Shown here piece by piece: positions 8,422 through 17,737 of a stretch of 64,000 nucleotides of DNA; positions within the stretch are counted from its first letter, which is position 1; the number at the start of each line of letters is the position of its first letter. The position numbers were made by a program, and so were the translations under genes. Source of the stretch: an uncultured Psychroserpens sp. GTDB taxonomy: Bacteria > Bacteroidota > Bacteroidia > Flavobacteriales > Flavobacteriaceae. The stretch is taken from positions 1,488,001-1,552,000 of the forward strand of contig NZ_CANMRL010000001.1 of assembly GCF_947500255.1 (NCBI RefSeq). The letters run 5' to 3'. Under the pieces are notes generated by a model. It worked only from the letters and a program-made list of their open reading frames with translations. It did no database searches and was not told the origin of the DNA.

Positions 8422-8694
8422 TTAGCAAAGCTTTACCGTTTTTACTTTAATCTGTAAACTCTTTCTGTAAGCTCTAATGCTAATAATATCTGAACTCTTC
8501 TTTCTGTTTATTTTCAAAACTTGAGCTTTAGCAGCAGAAGAAGATGTAGTTTCTTTTTTTATTTTTTGAGTTTTACTCTTATTTTCGACTACAGTTTCTA
8601 CAGTATCATTATTTTTGATATCTACATTAGTATCCTGTCCTACTGAAAGTAGAGGCAACATTGCAAAGGCTAATATGGTTAATACTTTTTTCAT
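8422..8694 (-). CDS. small secreted basic protein of unknown function
   Basis: This 90-residue protein has a signal peptide (MKKVLTILAFAMLPLLSVG, cleavage before QDTN). After a short acidic/Asn segment (20-37) it is rich in Lys, Ser and Thr, for example KSKTQKIKKETTSSS, and ends in a basic tail KVKTVKLC with a terminal cysteine. I recognise no domain. It is monocistronic, faces the cphA terminator, and has a 173-base divergent gap to the aldehyde dehydrogenase gene. The clear signal peptide and shared terminator make it likely to be real, although it is short and low in complexity. Confidence 0.65.
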   Translation of the reverse strand: MKKVLTILAFAMLPLLSVGQDTNVDIKNNDTVETVVENKSKTQKIKKETTSSSAAKAQVLKINRKKSSDIISIRAYRKSLQIKVKTVKLC

Positions 8695-8867
8695 AATCGT
8701 CGAGGGTTTTTTGTTTTAAACTCGGTTCAAAGAAACGCAACAATTTGAGTGATTATGAATATTTTAGATAAAACGGATGATTTTTAGTTGAGATGAACTT
8801 GTTCGCAAAAAACATCGATGAAATGCACAAAAACGGCTCGCAGCCCAATAAAAACGTTAAGGATTAA

Positions 8868-10280
8868 ATGGCAAATTATTCAGATAATAAGTATTTTGAA
8901 CTGTTTGAAACACAAAAAACGAATCAATATCATATAGGAAATACAACTTATAAAGCTCGTATTAAAAAACTGAAGGCTTTAAAATTTGCACTTGAACGTA
9001 CCTATAAAAGCACTATTGAAGAGGCCCTTTATCAAGATTTCAAAAAACCAAAAGTAGAAACTGGCCTTACAGAAATTTATTTAGTAGTCAAGGAAATCAA
9101 ATATACCATTGCTAATTTAAGATCATGGTTAAGTGATCAAAGGGTAAGTACACCTTTAACTTTATTAGGGACGTCATCTTATATTAGGTATGAACCTAAA
9201 GGTGTGTGTTTAATTATTTCACCATGGAATTATCCTGTGAATCTTACATTTGGACCTTTAGTATCTGCAATAGCTGCTGGAAACACTGTGATTTTAAAAC
9301 CATCTGAAATGACACCAAATACATCTGCTGTGATGGCTAAAATTGTTAAAGATGTATTTAATGAAAATGAAGTGGCGTTGGTTGAAGGTGAAGTAGAAGT
9401 TGCTCAAGAGTTATTGAAATTACCTTTTAATCATATATTTTTCACTGGATCTCCTACTGTAGGTAAGATTATCATGTCTGCAGCTTCTAAGCATTTATCT
9501 TCTGTAACTTTAGAATTAGGAGGAAAGTCACCGACGATTATTCATGAGTCGGTAAATCTAAAAGCTGCGATTAAGAACATAGTTTGGGGTAAGTATTTAA
9601 ATAATGGGCAAACCTGTATCGCTCCAGATTATGTATTTATACATGAATCTATTAAAGATGAATTTATTGAAGCATTCAAAGCTAAAGCTCTAGAGTATTA
9701 CTCTGAAAACCCTAAAACTTCAGAGTCGTATAGTCGAGTTGTCAATGAGAAACATTTTAACCGACTTGTAGCTAGCATTGAAAATGCCAAAGAACACAAA
9801 GCTACGATTGAGTTAGGAGGTGATTATGATGAGGCTTCAAATTACATTGCGCCAACATTAATATCAAACTTACCTGAAGAAGCGACATTGTTAACCGAAG
9901 AAATTTTTGGCCCAATACTGCCAATAAAAACGTATAAAACAATTGATGAGGTTATTGATTATATCAATTCAAAAGAAAAACCGCTAGCACTTTATATTTA
10001 CGCAAGGAGTAAAAAAGTCATTAATAGAATAATACATTCTACACGAGCAGGTAGTACATGTATTAATAGTAATGCACTTCAATATTCAAATCATCATTTA
10101 CCATTTGGAGGCTCAAACAATAGTGGTATTGGCAAGGCGCATGGCTTTTTTGGTTTTCAAGAATTCACTAACGCGCGTTCTGTTTTGAAAAGGCATACTA
10201 TAGGGCCGTTATACTTGTTATTTCCACCTTATAATAAGTTAAAAGAAAAAATTACAAACGCAGCTATAAAGTGGTTTTAA
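8868..10280 (+). CDS. aldehyde dehydrogenase (class 3-like, NAD(P)-dependent)
   Basis: The protein has 470 residues and oxidises an aldehyde to the acid. Visible elements are the cofactor-binding segment FFTGSPTVGK (191-200), the general base Glu216 in TLELGGKSP, and the catalytic Cys250 in NNGQTCIAPDY. Also present are EEIFGPILP and the C-terminal LPFGGSNNSGIG. The ~470-residue length and a hydrophobic, basic C-terminus (about 440-470) resemble the fatty-aldehyde/ALDH3 group rather than the ~490-residue betaine or retinal types. The tail may associate with membrane. The substrate is not determinable. Its stop overlaps the convergent glycosylasparaginase stop by 3 bases. Confidence 0.9.
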   Translation: MANYSDNKYFELFETQKTNQYHIGNTTYKARIKKLKALKFALERTYKSTIEEALYQDFKKPKVETGLTEIYLVVKEIKYTIANLRSWLSDQRVSTPLTLLGTSSYIRYEPKGVCLIISPWNYPVNLTFGPLVSAIAAGNTVILKPSEMTPNTSAVMAKIVKDVFNENEVALVEGEVEVAQELLKLPFNHIFFTGSPTVGKIIMSAASKHLSSVTLELGGKSPTIIHESVNLKAAIKNIVWGKYLNNGQTCIAPDYVFIHESIKDEFIEAFKAKALEYYSENPKTSESYSRVVNEKHFNRLVASIENAKEHKATIELGGDYDEASNYIAPTLISNLPEEATLLTEEIFGPILPIKTYKTIDEVIDYINSKEKPLALYIYARSKKVINRIIHSTRAGSTCINSNALQYSNHHLPFGGSNNSGIGKAHGFFGFQEFTNARSVLKRHTIGPLYLLFPPYNKLKEKITNAAIKWF

Positions 10281-11290
10281 GCTTTATTAAAGTAATCCGA
10301 TTGAATCTGTTCATTCACACCATTTTGAAATTTAGTCATACTAAACCACTGGTGTATTGAATAACTTCCAGTCTCACCTTTTTTATTAACAGCAATATAT
10401 CCAACTTGAAAATCTTTATAGTTGCTGTTGGGTTTATTCACAATTCTACTAATGGCTTCTTCGCAGGCTTCTTGAGGTGATTTCCCTTGCCGCATCAATT
10501 CTACAACCAAAAAACTACCAACAGTTTTTACCACTTCTTCACCAAGACCAGTAGCTACACAAGCTCCAATTTCATTGTCTACAAATAAACCCGAACCAAT
10601 AATAGGTGAATCACCAACACGACCACCCATTTTATAAGCTAAACCACTCGTGGTACAAGCGCCAGAAATATCACCATTTTTATCAATGGCTAACATCCCA
10701 ATGGTATCATGATTTTCAATATTAATTATAGGTTTGTATTTGGCTTCTACTTTCCATTTTTCCCAAGCGTCTTTAGACGCTTCAGTAAGTAAATCTTCCG
10801 GTTCGAAACCTTTTGATACTGCAAATTGCTTAGCACCTTCACCAGCAAGCATGACATGAGGTGTATCTTCCATAACTTTTCTTGCAACAGAAACGGCATG
10901 CGTGATGCTTTGAAGATACACTACCGAACCACAATTACCATGTTTGTCCATAATACAAGCATCTAATGTGACATTGCCATCGCGATCGGGTAAACCACCT
11001 TTACCAACAGATTGCCCTTTTTCATTTGCTTCTTCAACCATACAACCCTGTTCTACGGCATCTAAAGCGTTGCCTCCAGCTTGTAATACTTCCATAGCTT
11101 TTGCAGTAGCATCAATGACATGCCATGTAGCAATAACTAATGGTAATGTTGCTTTAGAATGAGTTGAAGAAGTCGCAGCAGTAGCTTTTTTCTCTTCGGA
11201 AGTTTTTTCAGCACAACCAACAAGTGTACTTCCAACTGCCAACCCAACGCCTGTTAATGAGGCATTTTTAATAAAGTGTCTTCGTTTCAT
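10277..11290 (-). CDS. N4-(beta-N-acetylglucosaminyl)-L-asparaginase, Tat-exported lipoprotein
   Basis: This 337-residue glycosylasparaginase splits the GlcNAc-Asn bond left after N-glycoprotein degradation. The N-terminus is a Tat signal (KRRHFIKNASLTG) that ends in a lipobox LVGC, so Cys26 is predicted to be lipidated. The Ntn self-cleavage site HDTIGMLAID makes Thr196 the nucleophile; HDTIGM is the glycosylasparaginase version, differing from the GTVGA form in the isoaspartyl peptidase at 1405. GGRVGDSPIIGSG is the substrate loop. It is last in an operon GH92 -> MFS -> this gene, 11 bases after the transporter. The well-studied flavobacterial enzyme is of the same type; export as a lipoprotein is read from the sequence. 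Confidence 0.93.
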   Translation of the reverse strand: MKRRHFIKNASLTGVGLAVGSTLVGCAEKTSEEKKATAATSSTHSKATLPLVIATWHVIDATAKAMEVLQAGGNALDAVEQGCMVEEANEKGQSVGKGGLPDRDGNVTLDACIMDKHGNCGSVVYLQSITHAVSVARKVMEDTPHVMLAGEGAKQFAVSKGFEPEDLLTEASKDAWEKWKVEAKYKPIINIENHDTIGMLAIDKNGDISGACTTSGLAYKMGGRVGDSPIIGSGLFVDNEIGACVATGLGEEVVKTVGSFLVVELMRQGKSPQEACEEAISRIVNKPNSNYKDFQVGYIAVNKKGETGSYSIHQWFSMTKFQNGVNEQIQSDYFNKA

Positions 11291-11301
11291 AATTTAGTTT
11301 A

Positions 11302-12972
11302 TTAATATTCTACACCTTGTTTATCAAGTACAGTTTTTGTTCTAAATGCATAAAATAAAAGGTACGCAAAACAGGCTACAGCTATCCAATAAGAGGATTG
11401 AATTGTAAATACATCAGCCAGTTTCCCTTGTACAGGAGGAATAATAGCTCCACCTAAAATCATCATGATTAAAAAGGCTGAACCTTGAGACGTGTATTTC
11501 CCTAAGCCAGCAATACTTAATGTAAAGATACAAGGCCACATAATTGAGCAGAATAAACCTCCAGATAAAAATGCAAATAAAGCAACATTACCAGAAGAAA
11601 ATAAACCAATCAACATGCCTAAAATTCCTAAAAAGCTGAATATTTTTAGTGTTTTAACAGGATTGTCCTTAGCTAAGAAAAAGCCTCCTATTTGAACGGC
11701 AACACAAATAGCGAAAAATAAAATTTCGTTGGTGGTAAAACTACTTTTAAATGAATTTGCTAAAAGAATAACTCCAAAAGCTATATATGGAACAACGATA
11801 AGTAAGACTTTCTTTAATCCTTTACTAGGATTAAATACGGTAATTGCTCCAACCCAACGTCCAATCATGAGTCCGCCCCAGTACAATGAAATATATTTTC
11901 CAATTTCCGAATCATTTAATACGGGTAATCCAAGCGCATTGAGATTTGAACTGTCAATACCTTGTTTTAATAGTTCTCCAAGATTACTACCAATAGTCAC
12001 TTCTACACCTACATAGGTAAATATAGCTAACATTCCTAAAACCAACTGAGGGTATTTCATGGCGCCCCAACCTGATGATTGTTTTGAAGCCATAGAGTTG
12101 GCTATGAACACAGCAATTATAACGGCAAAAAGGGCAACAAATAGAATAATCAATCGCGTTTGCTCCAAGTCGTCAGTTACTGGCGTATCACCAGAGTAAG
12201 TGCTAAAAATATAACCAAAACAACCTACGATAACCAATGTTAAAATAACGAGTAGGTTTCGTGCTTTGTTAGCAGGCTCAAATACCGTATCCGACTTTAA
12301 AGATGGTAGTTTTTTAGAAAAATGAAATAAAGCTGCGGCTACTAAAAATAAGGCACCAACACCAAGATATAAGGCTTGAACAGTCACTAAGGTGATTTCA
12401 TTGTTAGTGATCATCTGAGCCAATTCATCAGTACTCCAAGTTGCAGATCCAAAAATGACTAAGCTTACAACAATTGGCCCTATAGTTGTTCCGAAGGAAT
12501 TAATACCACCTGCTAAATTTAGACGATGAGACCCTGTTTTCGGATCTCCAAGAGCTATGGCAAAAGGGTTAGCTGCTGTTTGTTGTAAAGAAAAACCTAA
12601 ACCAACAATAAAAAGAGCAATAAGGACTAAATAGAAAACACTGGTTTGGCCTTGTTCAGCACCTGCTGTTGAGGGATACATTACAAATGCTCCTATAGCT
12701 GATAATAACAAGCCATAAACAATACCAGCTTTATAGCCCCAAGTATTGAGAATATCCTTTTTAATCGTGCTAGACATGATAAAAAGCAATAATGCACCAA
12801 TATAATATGCACCATAAAATGCAAAATCCACCAGTTGAGATTGAAATTGATCTATATTAAAATAGGTTTTACAAAATGGAATAAATACGCCATTTGATGC
12901 TGCTATAAATCCCCAAAAAAAGAAGACTGTCACTAAAGTAGCTAAAGCAGATTTGTTGTTTTGATTTGTCAT
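11302..12972 (-). CDS. sugar MFS transporter (FucP/GlcP/NagP-like)
   Basis: This is a 556-residue inner-membrane protein with about 12 hydrophobic helices. It belongs to the fucose/glucose/galactose-H+ symporter branch of the major facilitator superfamily, judged by [15 protein letters not shown] and [16 protein letters not shown]. It is about 120 residues longer than typical FucP. The extra length sits in the central region around residues 220-330, where additional hydrophobic stretches follow a charged segment. It lies between a GH92 mannosidase (36-base gap) and a glycosylasparaginase (11-base gap), so mannose or N-acetylglucosamine is the expected cargo. This is inferred from context only. 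Confidence 0.88.
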   Translation of the reverse strand: MTNQNNKSALATLVTVFFFWGFIAASNGVFIPFCKTYFNIDQFQSQLVDFAFYGAYYIGALLLFIMSSTIKKDILNTWGYKAGIVYGLLLSAIGAFVMYPSTAGAEQGQTSVFYLVLIALFIVGLGFSLQQTAANPFAIALGDPKTGSHRLNLAGGINSFGTTIGPIVVSLVIFGSATWSTDELAQMITNNEITLVTVQALYLGVGALFLVAAALFHFSKKLPSLKSDTVFEPANKARNLLVILTLVIVGCFGYIFSTYSGDTPVTDDLEQTRLIILFVALFAVIIAVFIANSMASKQSSGWGAMKYPQLVLGMLAIFTYVGVEVTIGSNLGELLKQGIDSSNLNALGLPVLNDSEIGKYISLYWGGLMIGRWVGAITVFNPSKGLKKVLLIVVPYIAFGVILLANSFKSSFTTNEILFFAICVAVQIGGFFLAKDNPVKTLKIFSFLGILGMLIGLFSSGNVALFAFLSGGLFCSIMWPCIFTLSIAGLGKYTSQGSAFLIMMILGGAIIPPVQGKLADVFTIQSSYWIAVACFAYLLFYAFRTKTVLDKQGVEY

Positions 12973-13008
12973 AAGTTAATTGATTAGTTATCTAATTATA
13001 TTCACACG

Positions 13009-15957
13009 CTATTTAACTGAAATTTCATCTACAAACAACCAGCTTCTACCGTCGTGAGGGTAGCCTAAATGCCACTCTGGGAGCTCGCCTAGTTTTTTTG
13101 CAATAATCTTTATATACTGAAATTCCTTTGGGATTTGTTTAAAAATAATAGTTTCAATCTCTACGTCTTCTGAAGGTTTTGCTGTATCGATAGTTCTTAT
13201 ATCATCAATGGTTGTAAAGTTAACACCATCTTTTGATCCAAGGCATTCAATGCGTGTTGGGTAGAATATCCAAGAACGTTGATCCTGCAGGAAGTTAACA
13301 CTAACTGAATGTACCTGTTTTGTGCTACCTAAATCTACTGTTGCTATTAAATCTTCATCAAAATAACCTTGCCAAGTTCCTGTTCTAAAGTCTTGTGTTC
13401 CCAGAATGCCATCGATAAGCGCATCGTTACCTCCAGCATTATATTGGTTGGCATATTTGGTTTCTAACTTAATAGACAAGTTTGGGTCTATTTTATAGAA
13501 TTTAGTTTCAATGATAGGACTTTTTGTTCCATTTTTTTCAGAGTAAACATTTAGGGTTGTTGGTTCCGAAATTTTGAATGGTTTATCATAAGTAATAAAA
13601 TTTCGGTCATTAATGCTATATAAAATGGATGCATCTTTATCTACATTTTCTAACACAACTTCGGTATCACCTTTAAAAGCCACATCTCCTTTTGCAATAA
13701 ATGGTGCTGCAACTATAACATGGTCATTAATTTCGGTTGTAGGCTCGTTCCCATCACGACTTCCCCAAACGGCCGGATTATCAGTCATTTTGAATTCTAA
13801 AGTACCACCAGACATGATGTCTTCGTGAGAAATAAATGTCTTATCTAGTGCTTTTCCGTTGAGGTAAGCATATTCGACATAGATATTTGTGTCACTTAAA
13901 TTATCGGCTACAATAGAAAATTGTTTTCCATTTTCAAGATTAATAGTTGCTTTATCAAACAATGGTGTTCCGATAATATATTGATTGCTTCCAGGTGTTA
14001 CTGGATAGAATCCCATCGATGAAAATACATACCATGCACTCATTTGTCCACAATCTTCATTACCCGAAATCCCATCAGGTTCATTGGTATACAATTCGGT
14101 TAAAATTTGATGGACTTTTTCTTGGGTCTTATGAGGTTTGTTTACAAAATTATAAAGGTAAGCCATGTGGTGACTAGGTTCATTCCCATGAGCGTATTGT
14201 CCAATTAGGCCTGTGATATCAGCTTGGTTACGTCCCGAGGTTTCAGCATTTGCCGTGAATAATTCATCTAATTGAGCTTCTAGTTTATCTTTTCCGCCGA
14301 GAAGCTTTATAAATCCTGAAATATCCTGAGGCACATAAAAACTATATTGCCATGAGTTAGCTTCGGTATAGTTGAAATTGACTTCATATGGATCAAAAGG
14401 CGCAAACCATGTATTGCGAAAACGCCCACGCATAAACTGGCTTTCGGGATCGTATATGTTTTTATAGTATTGTGCGCGCTCACTATATGTTTTATAGTCA
14501 TCATCCTTACCCATGGCTTTTGCCATTTGCGCTATGGTCCAGTCATCATAAGCATATTCTAGTGTTTTTGATACCGATTCACTTTCCTCTTCAACAGGAA
14601 TAAAACCAAGCTCTTTATAGCTCTTGAGTCCTAATTTGTCTCTAGTAGCCGAATACTTCATAGCTTCTAAAGCTTTTTCAGTATCATAATTAGTGATGCC
14701 CTTTAAATAAGCATCAGAAATTACTGGAACCGCATGATAACCAATCATGCAACCTGTATAACAAGCCGAGAGATCCCAAATTGGCATAATACCGCCTTCG
14801 TCATATTTAGCCAAAAACGTATTTATAAAATCATTGGTTCGCTCTTGCTCAATAATAGTGTACAAAGGATGTGCAGCACGATACGTATCCCATAACGAGA
14901 ACACAGTATAGTATTCAAAATCATTAGTTTCATGGATATCAAGATCCATACCTCGATATCTCCCATCGACATCCTGATAAAGATTAGGTGCGATCATGGT
15001 GTGATACATCGCCGAATAAAAGTTAGTCTTGTAATCTTCATTTTGAGACTCAACAACTATTTTTTCCAGTTGGTTTTCCCAAGTTTGTTGTGCTTCAGTT
15101 TTAATTTGCTCAAAGGTCTTGTTTCCTATTTCTTCTTGCCTATTATTTTCGGCGCCATTTACATCAACTGCCGAAATTCCTATCTTGACATAAACAGGGT
15201 CGTTATTAGGATTTTCAAATTCAATGGCAGCTTGTTTGCTTTGATATTTATAATTTTTAGAGACTAAAAGTCCATTTTCGTTATAGGTGATGCTTTTTAT
15301 TGGCTTTGAAAACTGAATGCTATAAAACAGCCTTTGGTCAGTTGCCCAAGCTTTAGAATGCCTAAAACCTGAAATGGTAGAATCGTTTATTTTCTGAATT
15401 TTATAATCTAAGATTTCATCGCGATGATCTAAATCTAACATTACAATTTGATTATTTGAAGAAGGAAATTGATACTTGTGAATTCCACTACGCTTCGAAA
15501 CCGTTAGTTCTACATCAATGTTAGTAGAATCTAAATATACCTTATAATAGGCAGGTTCTGCTATTTCATTATCATGAGAAAAGTGTGCACGATAACCTGG
15601 TTTTTCGTCGCTACCATTATTAAAGTTAATGGTGTTAGTTGGCATTAGTAGTATATCGCCATAATCGCTAACACCAGTTCCACTCAAGTGAGTGTGCGAA
15701 AAACCGTAAATGTAGTTATCACTATAATGATAACCAGAACAACCATCCCAGCCATCTAGTCTTGTGTCTGGACTTAATTGCATCATTCCAAATGGCATTG
15801 TTGCTCCAGGATAGGTATGACCGTGACCTCCTGTACCAATAAACGGATTGACATATTTAATAAGTGGCTTGTCTTTTTTAGCGATTTCTATTTGAGGTTT
15901 GGTTTCGCAACTAGTTAGAGATAGCGCAAGAAAAACGATAGAAAAAAGATGTTTCAT
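13009..15957 (-). CDS. GH92 alpha-mannosidase lipoprotein
   Basis: This 982-residue protein has a lipoprotein signal (MKHLFSIVFLALSLTSC, lipidation at Cys17). The GH92 domain opens with NPFIGTGGHGHTYPGA (from residue 37) and contains GNEDCGQMSAWYVFSSMGFY near residue 635, the family's signature near the calcium and catalytic site. These enzymes are calcium-dependent exo-alpha-mannosidases acting on N-glycan mannose. After the catalytic part come a chitobiase-C-terminal-like module (about 765-830) and a discoidin/F5-8-type carbohydrate-binding domain (about 840-982, from KYANQYNAGGNDALIDG). It is the first gene of the operon. No SusC/SusD pair is nearby, so this is not a classical polysaccharide utilisation locus. 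Confidence 0.95.
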   Translation of the reverse strand: MKHLFSIVFLALSLTSCETKPQIEIAKKDKPLIKYVNPFIGTGGHGHTYPGATMPFGMMQLSPDTRLDGWDGCSGYHYSDNYIYGFSHTHLSGTGVSDYGDILLMPTNTINFNNGSDEKPGYRAHFSHDNEIAEPAYYKVYLDSTNIDVELTVSKRSGIHKYQFPSSNNQIVMLDLDHRDEILDYKIQKINDSTISGFRHSKAWATDQRLFYSIQFSKPIKSITYNENGLLVSKNYKYQSKQAAIEFENPNNDPVYVKIGISAVDVNGAENNRQEEIGNKTFEQIKTEAQQTWENQLEKIVVESQNEDYKTNFYSAMYHTMIAPNLYQDVDGRYRGMDLDIHETNDFEYYTVFSLWDTYRAAHPLYTIIEQERTNDFINTFLAKYDEGGIMPIWDLSACYTGCMIGYHAVPVISDAYLKGITNYDTEKALEAMKYSATRDKLGLKSYKELGFIPVEEESESVSKTLEYAYDDWTIAQMAKAMGKDDDYKTYSERAQYYKNIYDPESQFMRGRFRNTWFAPFDPYEVNFNYTEANSWQYSFYVPQDISGFIKLLGGKDKLEAQLDELFTANAETSGRNQADITGLIGQYAHGNEPSHHMAYLYNFVNKPHKTQEKVHQILTELYTNEPDGISGNEDCGQMSAWYVFSSMGFYPVTPGSNQYIIGTPLFDKATINLENGKQFSIVADNLSDTNIYVEYAYLNGKALDKTFISHEDIMSGGTLEFKMTDNPAVWGSRDGNEPTTEINDHVIVAAPFIAKGDVAFKGDTEVVLENVDKDASILYSINDRNFITYDKPFKISEPTTLNVYSEKNGTKSPIIETKFYKIDPNLSIKLETKYANQYNAGGNDALIDGILGTQDFRTGTWQGYFDEDLIATVDLGSTKQVHSVSVNFLQDQRSWIFYPTRIECLGSKDGVNFTTIDDIRTIDTAKPSEDVEIETIIFKQIPKEFQYIKIIAKKLGELPEWHLGYPHDGRSWLFVDEISVK

Positions 15958-16046
15958 GGAAGATTTTATTAATCGAAAGGGAAGATACTAAATCTTAAGG
16001 TATCGTTAAATATATTTTAACAACTAAGTTCCTTTTTAAAATGACT

Positions 16047-16054
16047 TATCTTTG
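16047..16054 (+). promoter_or_regulatory. -7 promoter element of the metallophosphoesterase gene
   Basis: TATCTTTG matches TAnnTTTG exactly. Its last base is 15 bases before the ATG at 16070. It overlaps the in-frame TTG at 16052, which therefore cannot be the start codon. Confidence 0.65.
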
Positions 16055-16069
16055 CAAAAACTTCATTAT

Positions 16070-17296
16070 ATGGTGCGTTGGATTATATTTATTTTAATCT
16101 ATAGTCTTTTTTCATTTTACGGATTTCAAGCTGTTAAGACAGTTACAAAAACTACTTGGATACATTATTTATTTATTGCTATCGCACTTATTATTGCGGG
16201 TAACTTTATTTATCAATTTTCAATAGGTTCAGAAGGAAGAGTGCTTAATCCGGCAAAGAGCTATGCTTTTGGATTTTTGCTGGCTTTTATGTCATTAAAT
16301 TTAGTAATCGTACCAATCCTCCTTGGTGAGGATATTGTAAGAACTGTTCTTGGATTATATGATAAAGTGGTGACTAAAGAATCTTTTTACATGCCTTCAA
16401 GAAGAAAATTTATTAGTCAAATAGCTTTAGGATTGGCGGCAATTCCTTTTTCCTCTTTACTCTACGGAATGTATAAAGGTAAATACAGGTTTAGAGTTTT
16501 AGATTACACCTTGCACTTTGAAGATTTGCCTGATGCTTTTGATGGTTATCGAATCACTCAAATAAGTGATATCCACTCAGGGAGTTTTGATAATCGAGAA
16601 AAAATAGAATATGGTGTTGATCTTATTAATCAGCAGCAGTCAGATGTCATCATGTTTACTGGTGATATGGTTAACAATAAAGCATCTGAAATGGTACCAT
16701 GGAAAGATGTTTTTGGAACTTTGAAAGCTAAAGATGGTGTGTTTTCGGTATTAGGAAATCATGATTATGGTGATTATGTAAGTTGGCAATCTGAAAGTGA
16801 CAAAACCAAAAACTTGGATGATCTTAAGGCACTTCAAAAAGAAATGGGATATGATTTATTACTTAATGAATCTCGGTTTATAGAAAGAAACGGACAACGA
16901 ATAGCTTTAGTTGGTGTTGAAAATTGGGGTAAAGGCGGCTTTAAAAAAGCAGGAGATCTAAAAAAAGCATCGCAAAATGTAAGTCCGAACGATTTTAAAA
17001 TCTTAATGAGCCACGACCCAAGTCATTGGGAAGAAGAAGTCATAAAAGACGATTACCATTATCATCTTACACTAAGCGGACATACACATGGTATGCAATT
17101 TGGGATTGAGATTCCAGGTTGGATTAAATGGAGTCCTGTAAAATGGCGTTATAAATATTGGGCTGGTATTTACCAGGAACTTGGTCAATATATAAATGTT
17201 AATAGAGGGTTTGGATATTTAGGGTATCCAGGACGCGTTGGTATTTGGCCAGAGGTAACGGTAATCACGCTTAAAAAAGGCACAAATAATGCATAA
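16070..17296 (+). CDS. membrane-anchored metallophosphoesterase (YaeI-like)
   Basis: The protein has 408 residues. About four hydrophobic segments lie in the first 130 residues, followed by a calcineurin-like metallophosphoesterase domain. The metal ligands appear in the canonical order: ITQISDIHSG, FTGDMVNN, LGNHDYG, and LSGHTHGMQFG near the end. The start was set at ATG 16070 because the longer TTG start at 16052 sits inside a promoter-like TATCTTTG. YaeI-type members hydrolyse lipid-linked pyrophosphates at the membrane, but the substrate here cannot be read. The short spacing between -7 element and ATG implies a leader of only a few bases. Confidence 0.88.
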   Translation: MVRWIIFILIYSLFSFYGFQAVKTVTKTTWIHYLFIAIALIIAGNFIYQFSIGSEGRVLNPAKSYAFGFLLAFMSLNLVIVPILLGEDIVRTVLGLYDKVVTKESFYMPSRRKFISQIALGLAAIPFSSLLYGMYKGKYRFRVLDYTLHFEDLPDAFDGYRITQISDIHSGSFDNREKIEYGVDLINQQQSDVIMFTGDMVNNKASEMVPWKDVFGTLKAKDGVFSVLGNHDYGDYVSWQSESDKTKNLDDLKALQKEMGYDLLLNESRFIERNGQRIALVGVENWGKGGFKKAGDLKKASQNVSPNDFKILMSHDPSHWEEEVIKDDYHYHLTLSGHTHGMQFGIEIPGWIKWSPVKWRYKYWAGIYQELGQYINVNRGFGYLGYPGRVGIWPEVTVITLKKGTNNA

Positions 17297-17439
17297 TAGT
17301 GTCGAAATGTTATTTTTACTCTGAAATTGTTTATTTTTATAAATATGTCAGAGTGAACCTAGTAGATTGGTTAATTTAAAGTATTACCAAAAAATTGTTT
17401 AGGTTTGTATATACATATCTGATTTAAAAGTTTAAACGT

Positions 17440-17736
17440 ATGTCAAAATTTGGGGAACTTATAGACGTGGATATTCCAGTTCTGTTAGATTTTTTCACAG
17501 AGTGGAATGAGCAATCTACAGCAATGCATCCTGTGATGAGAGATGTGGCTGCTGCTCTAGGTGATAAAGCCAAAGTCATAAAAATAGACGTTGATAAAAA
17601 TAAGGAGTTAGCCGAAGCTCTACGTGTAAAAGGTTTACCAACTCTTATTATTTACAAAAACGGTGAGATGAAATGGCGACATAGTGGAGAACAAGACGCT
17701 AACACACTTATAGGTATTGTTCAAGAGTATATCTAG
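17440..17736 (+). CDS. thioredoxin-fold protein lacking the CXXC active site
   Basis: The 98 residues follow the thioredoxin pattern throughout: VLLDFFTEW, then PVMRDVAAAL, then VIKIDVDKNKELAEALRVKGLPTLIIYKNGE in separate strands and helices, with the cis-proline at Pro67. At the position of WCGPC the sequence is WNEQS (Trp22-Ser26), so both redox cysteines are replaced, and the protein has no cysteine at all. It cannot do dithiol chemistry and probably works as a binding or scaffold protein. There is no signal peptide, so it is cytoplasmic. A TAGGTTTG element at 17400-17407 may be its promoter. It converges on the deacetylase gene with one base between. Confidence 0.88.
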   Translation: MSKFGELIDVDIPVLLDFFTEWNEQSTAMHPVMRDVAAALGDKAKVIKIDVDKNKELAEALRVKGLPTLIIYKNGEMKWRHSGEQDANTLIGIVQEYI

Positions 17737-17737
17737 A

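Noticed and set aside
16052-16069. TTG start for the metallophosphoesterase
   Set aside because: The TTG is part of the TATCTTTG promoter element; ATG 16070 gives a normal membrane-protein start.
17318-17354. ACTCTGA ... TCAGAGT inverted repeat downstream of the metallophosphoesterase
   Set aside because: Only 7 bp with a 23-base loop and no T-run at the end, so it is too weak to call a terminator or operator.
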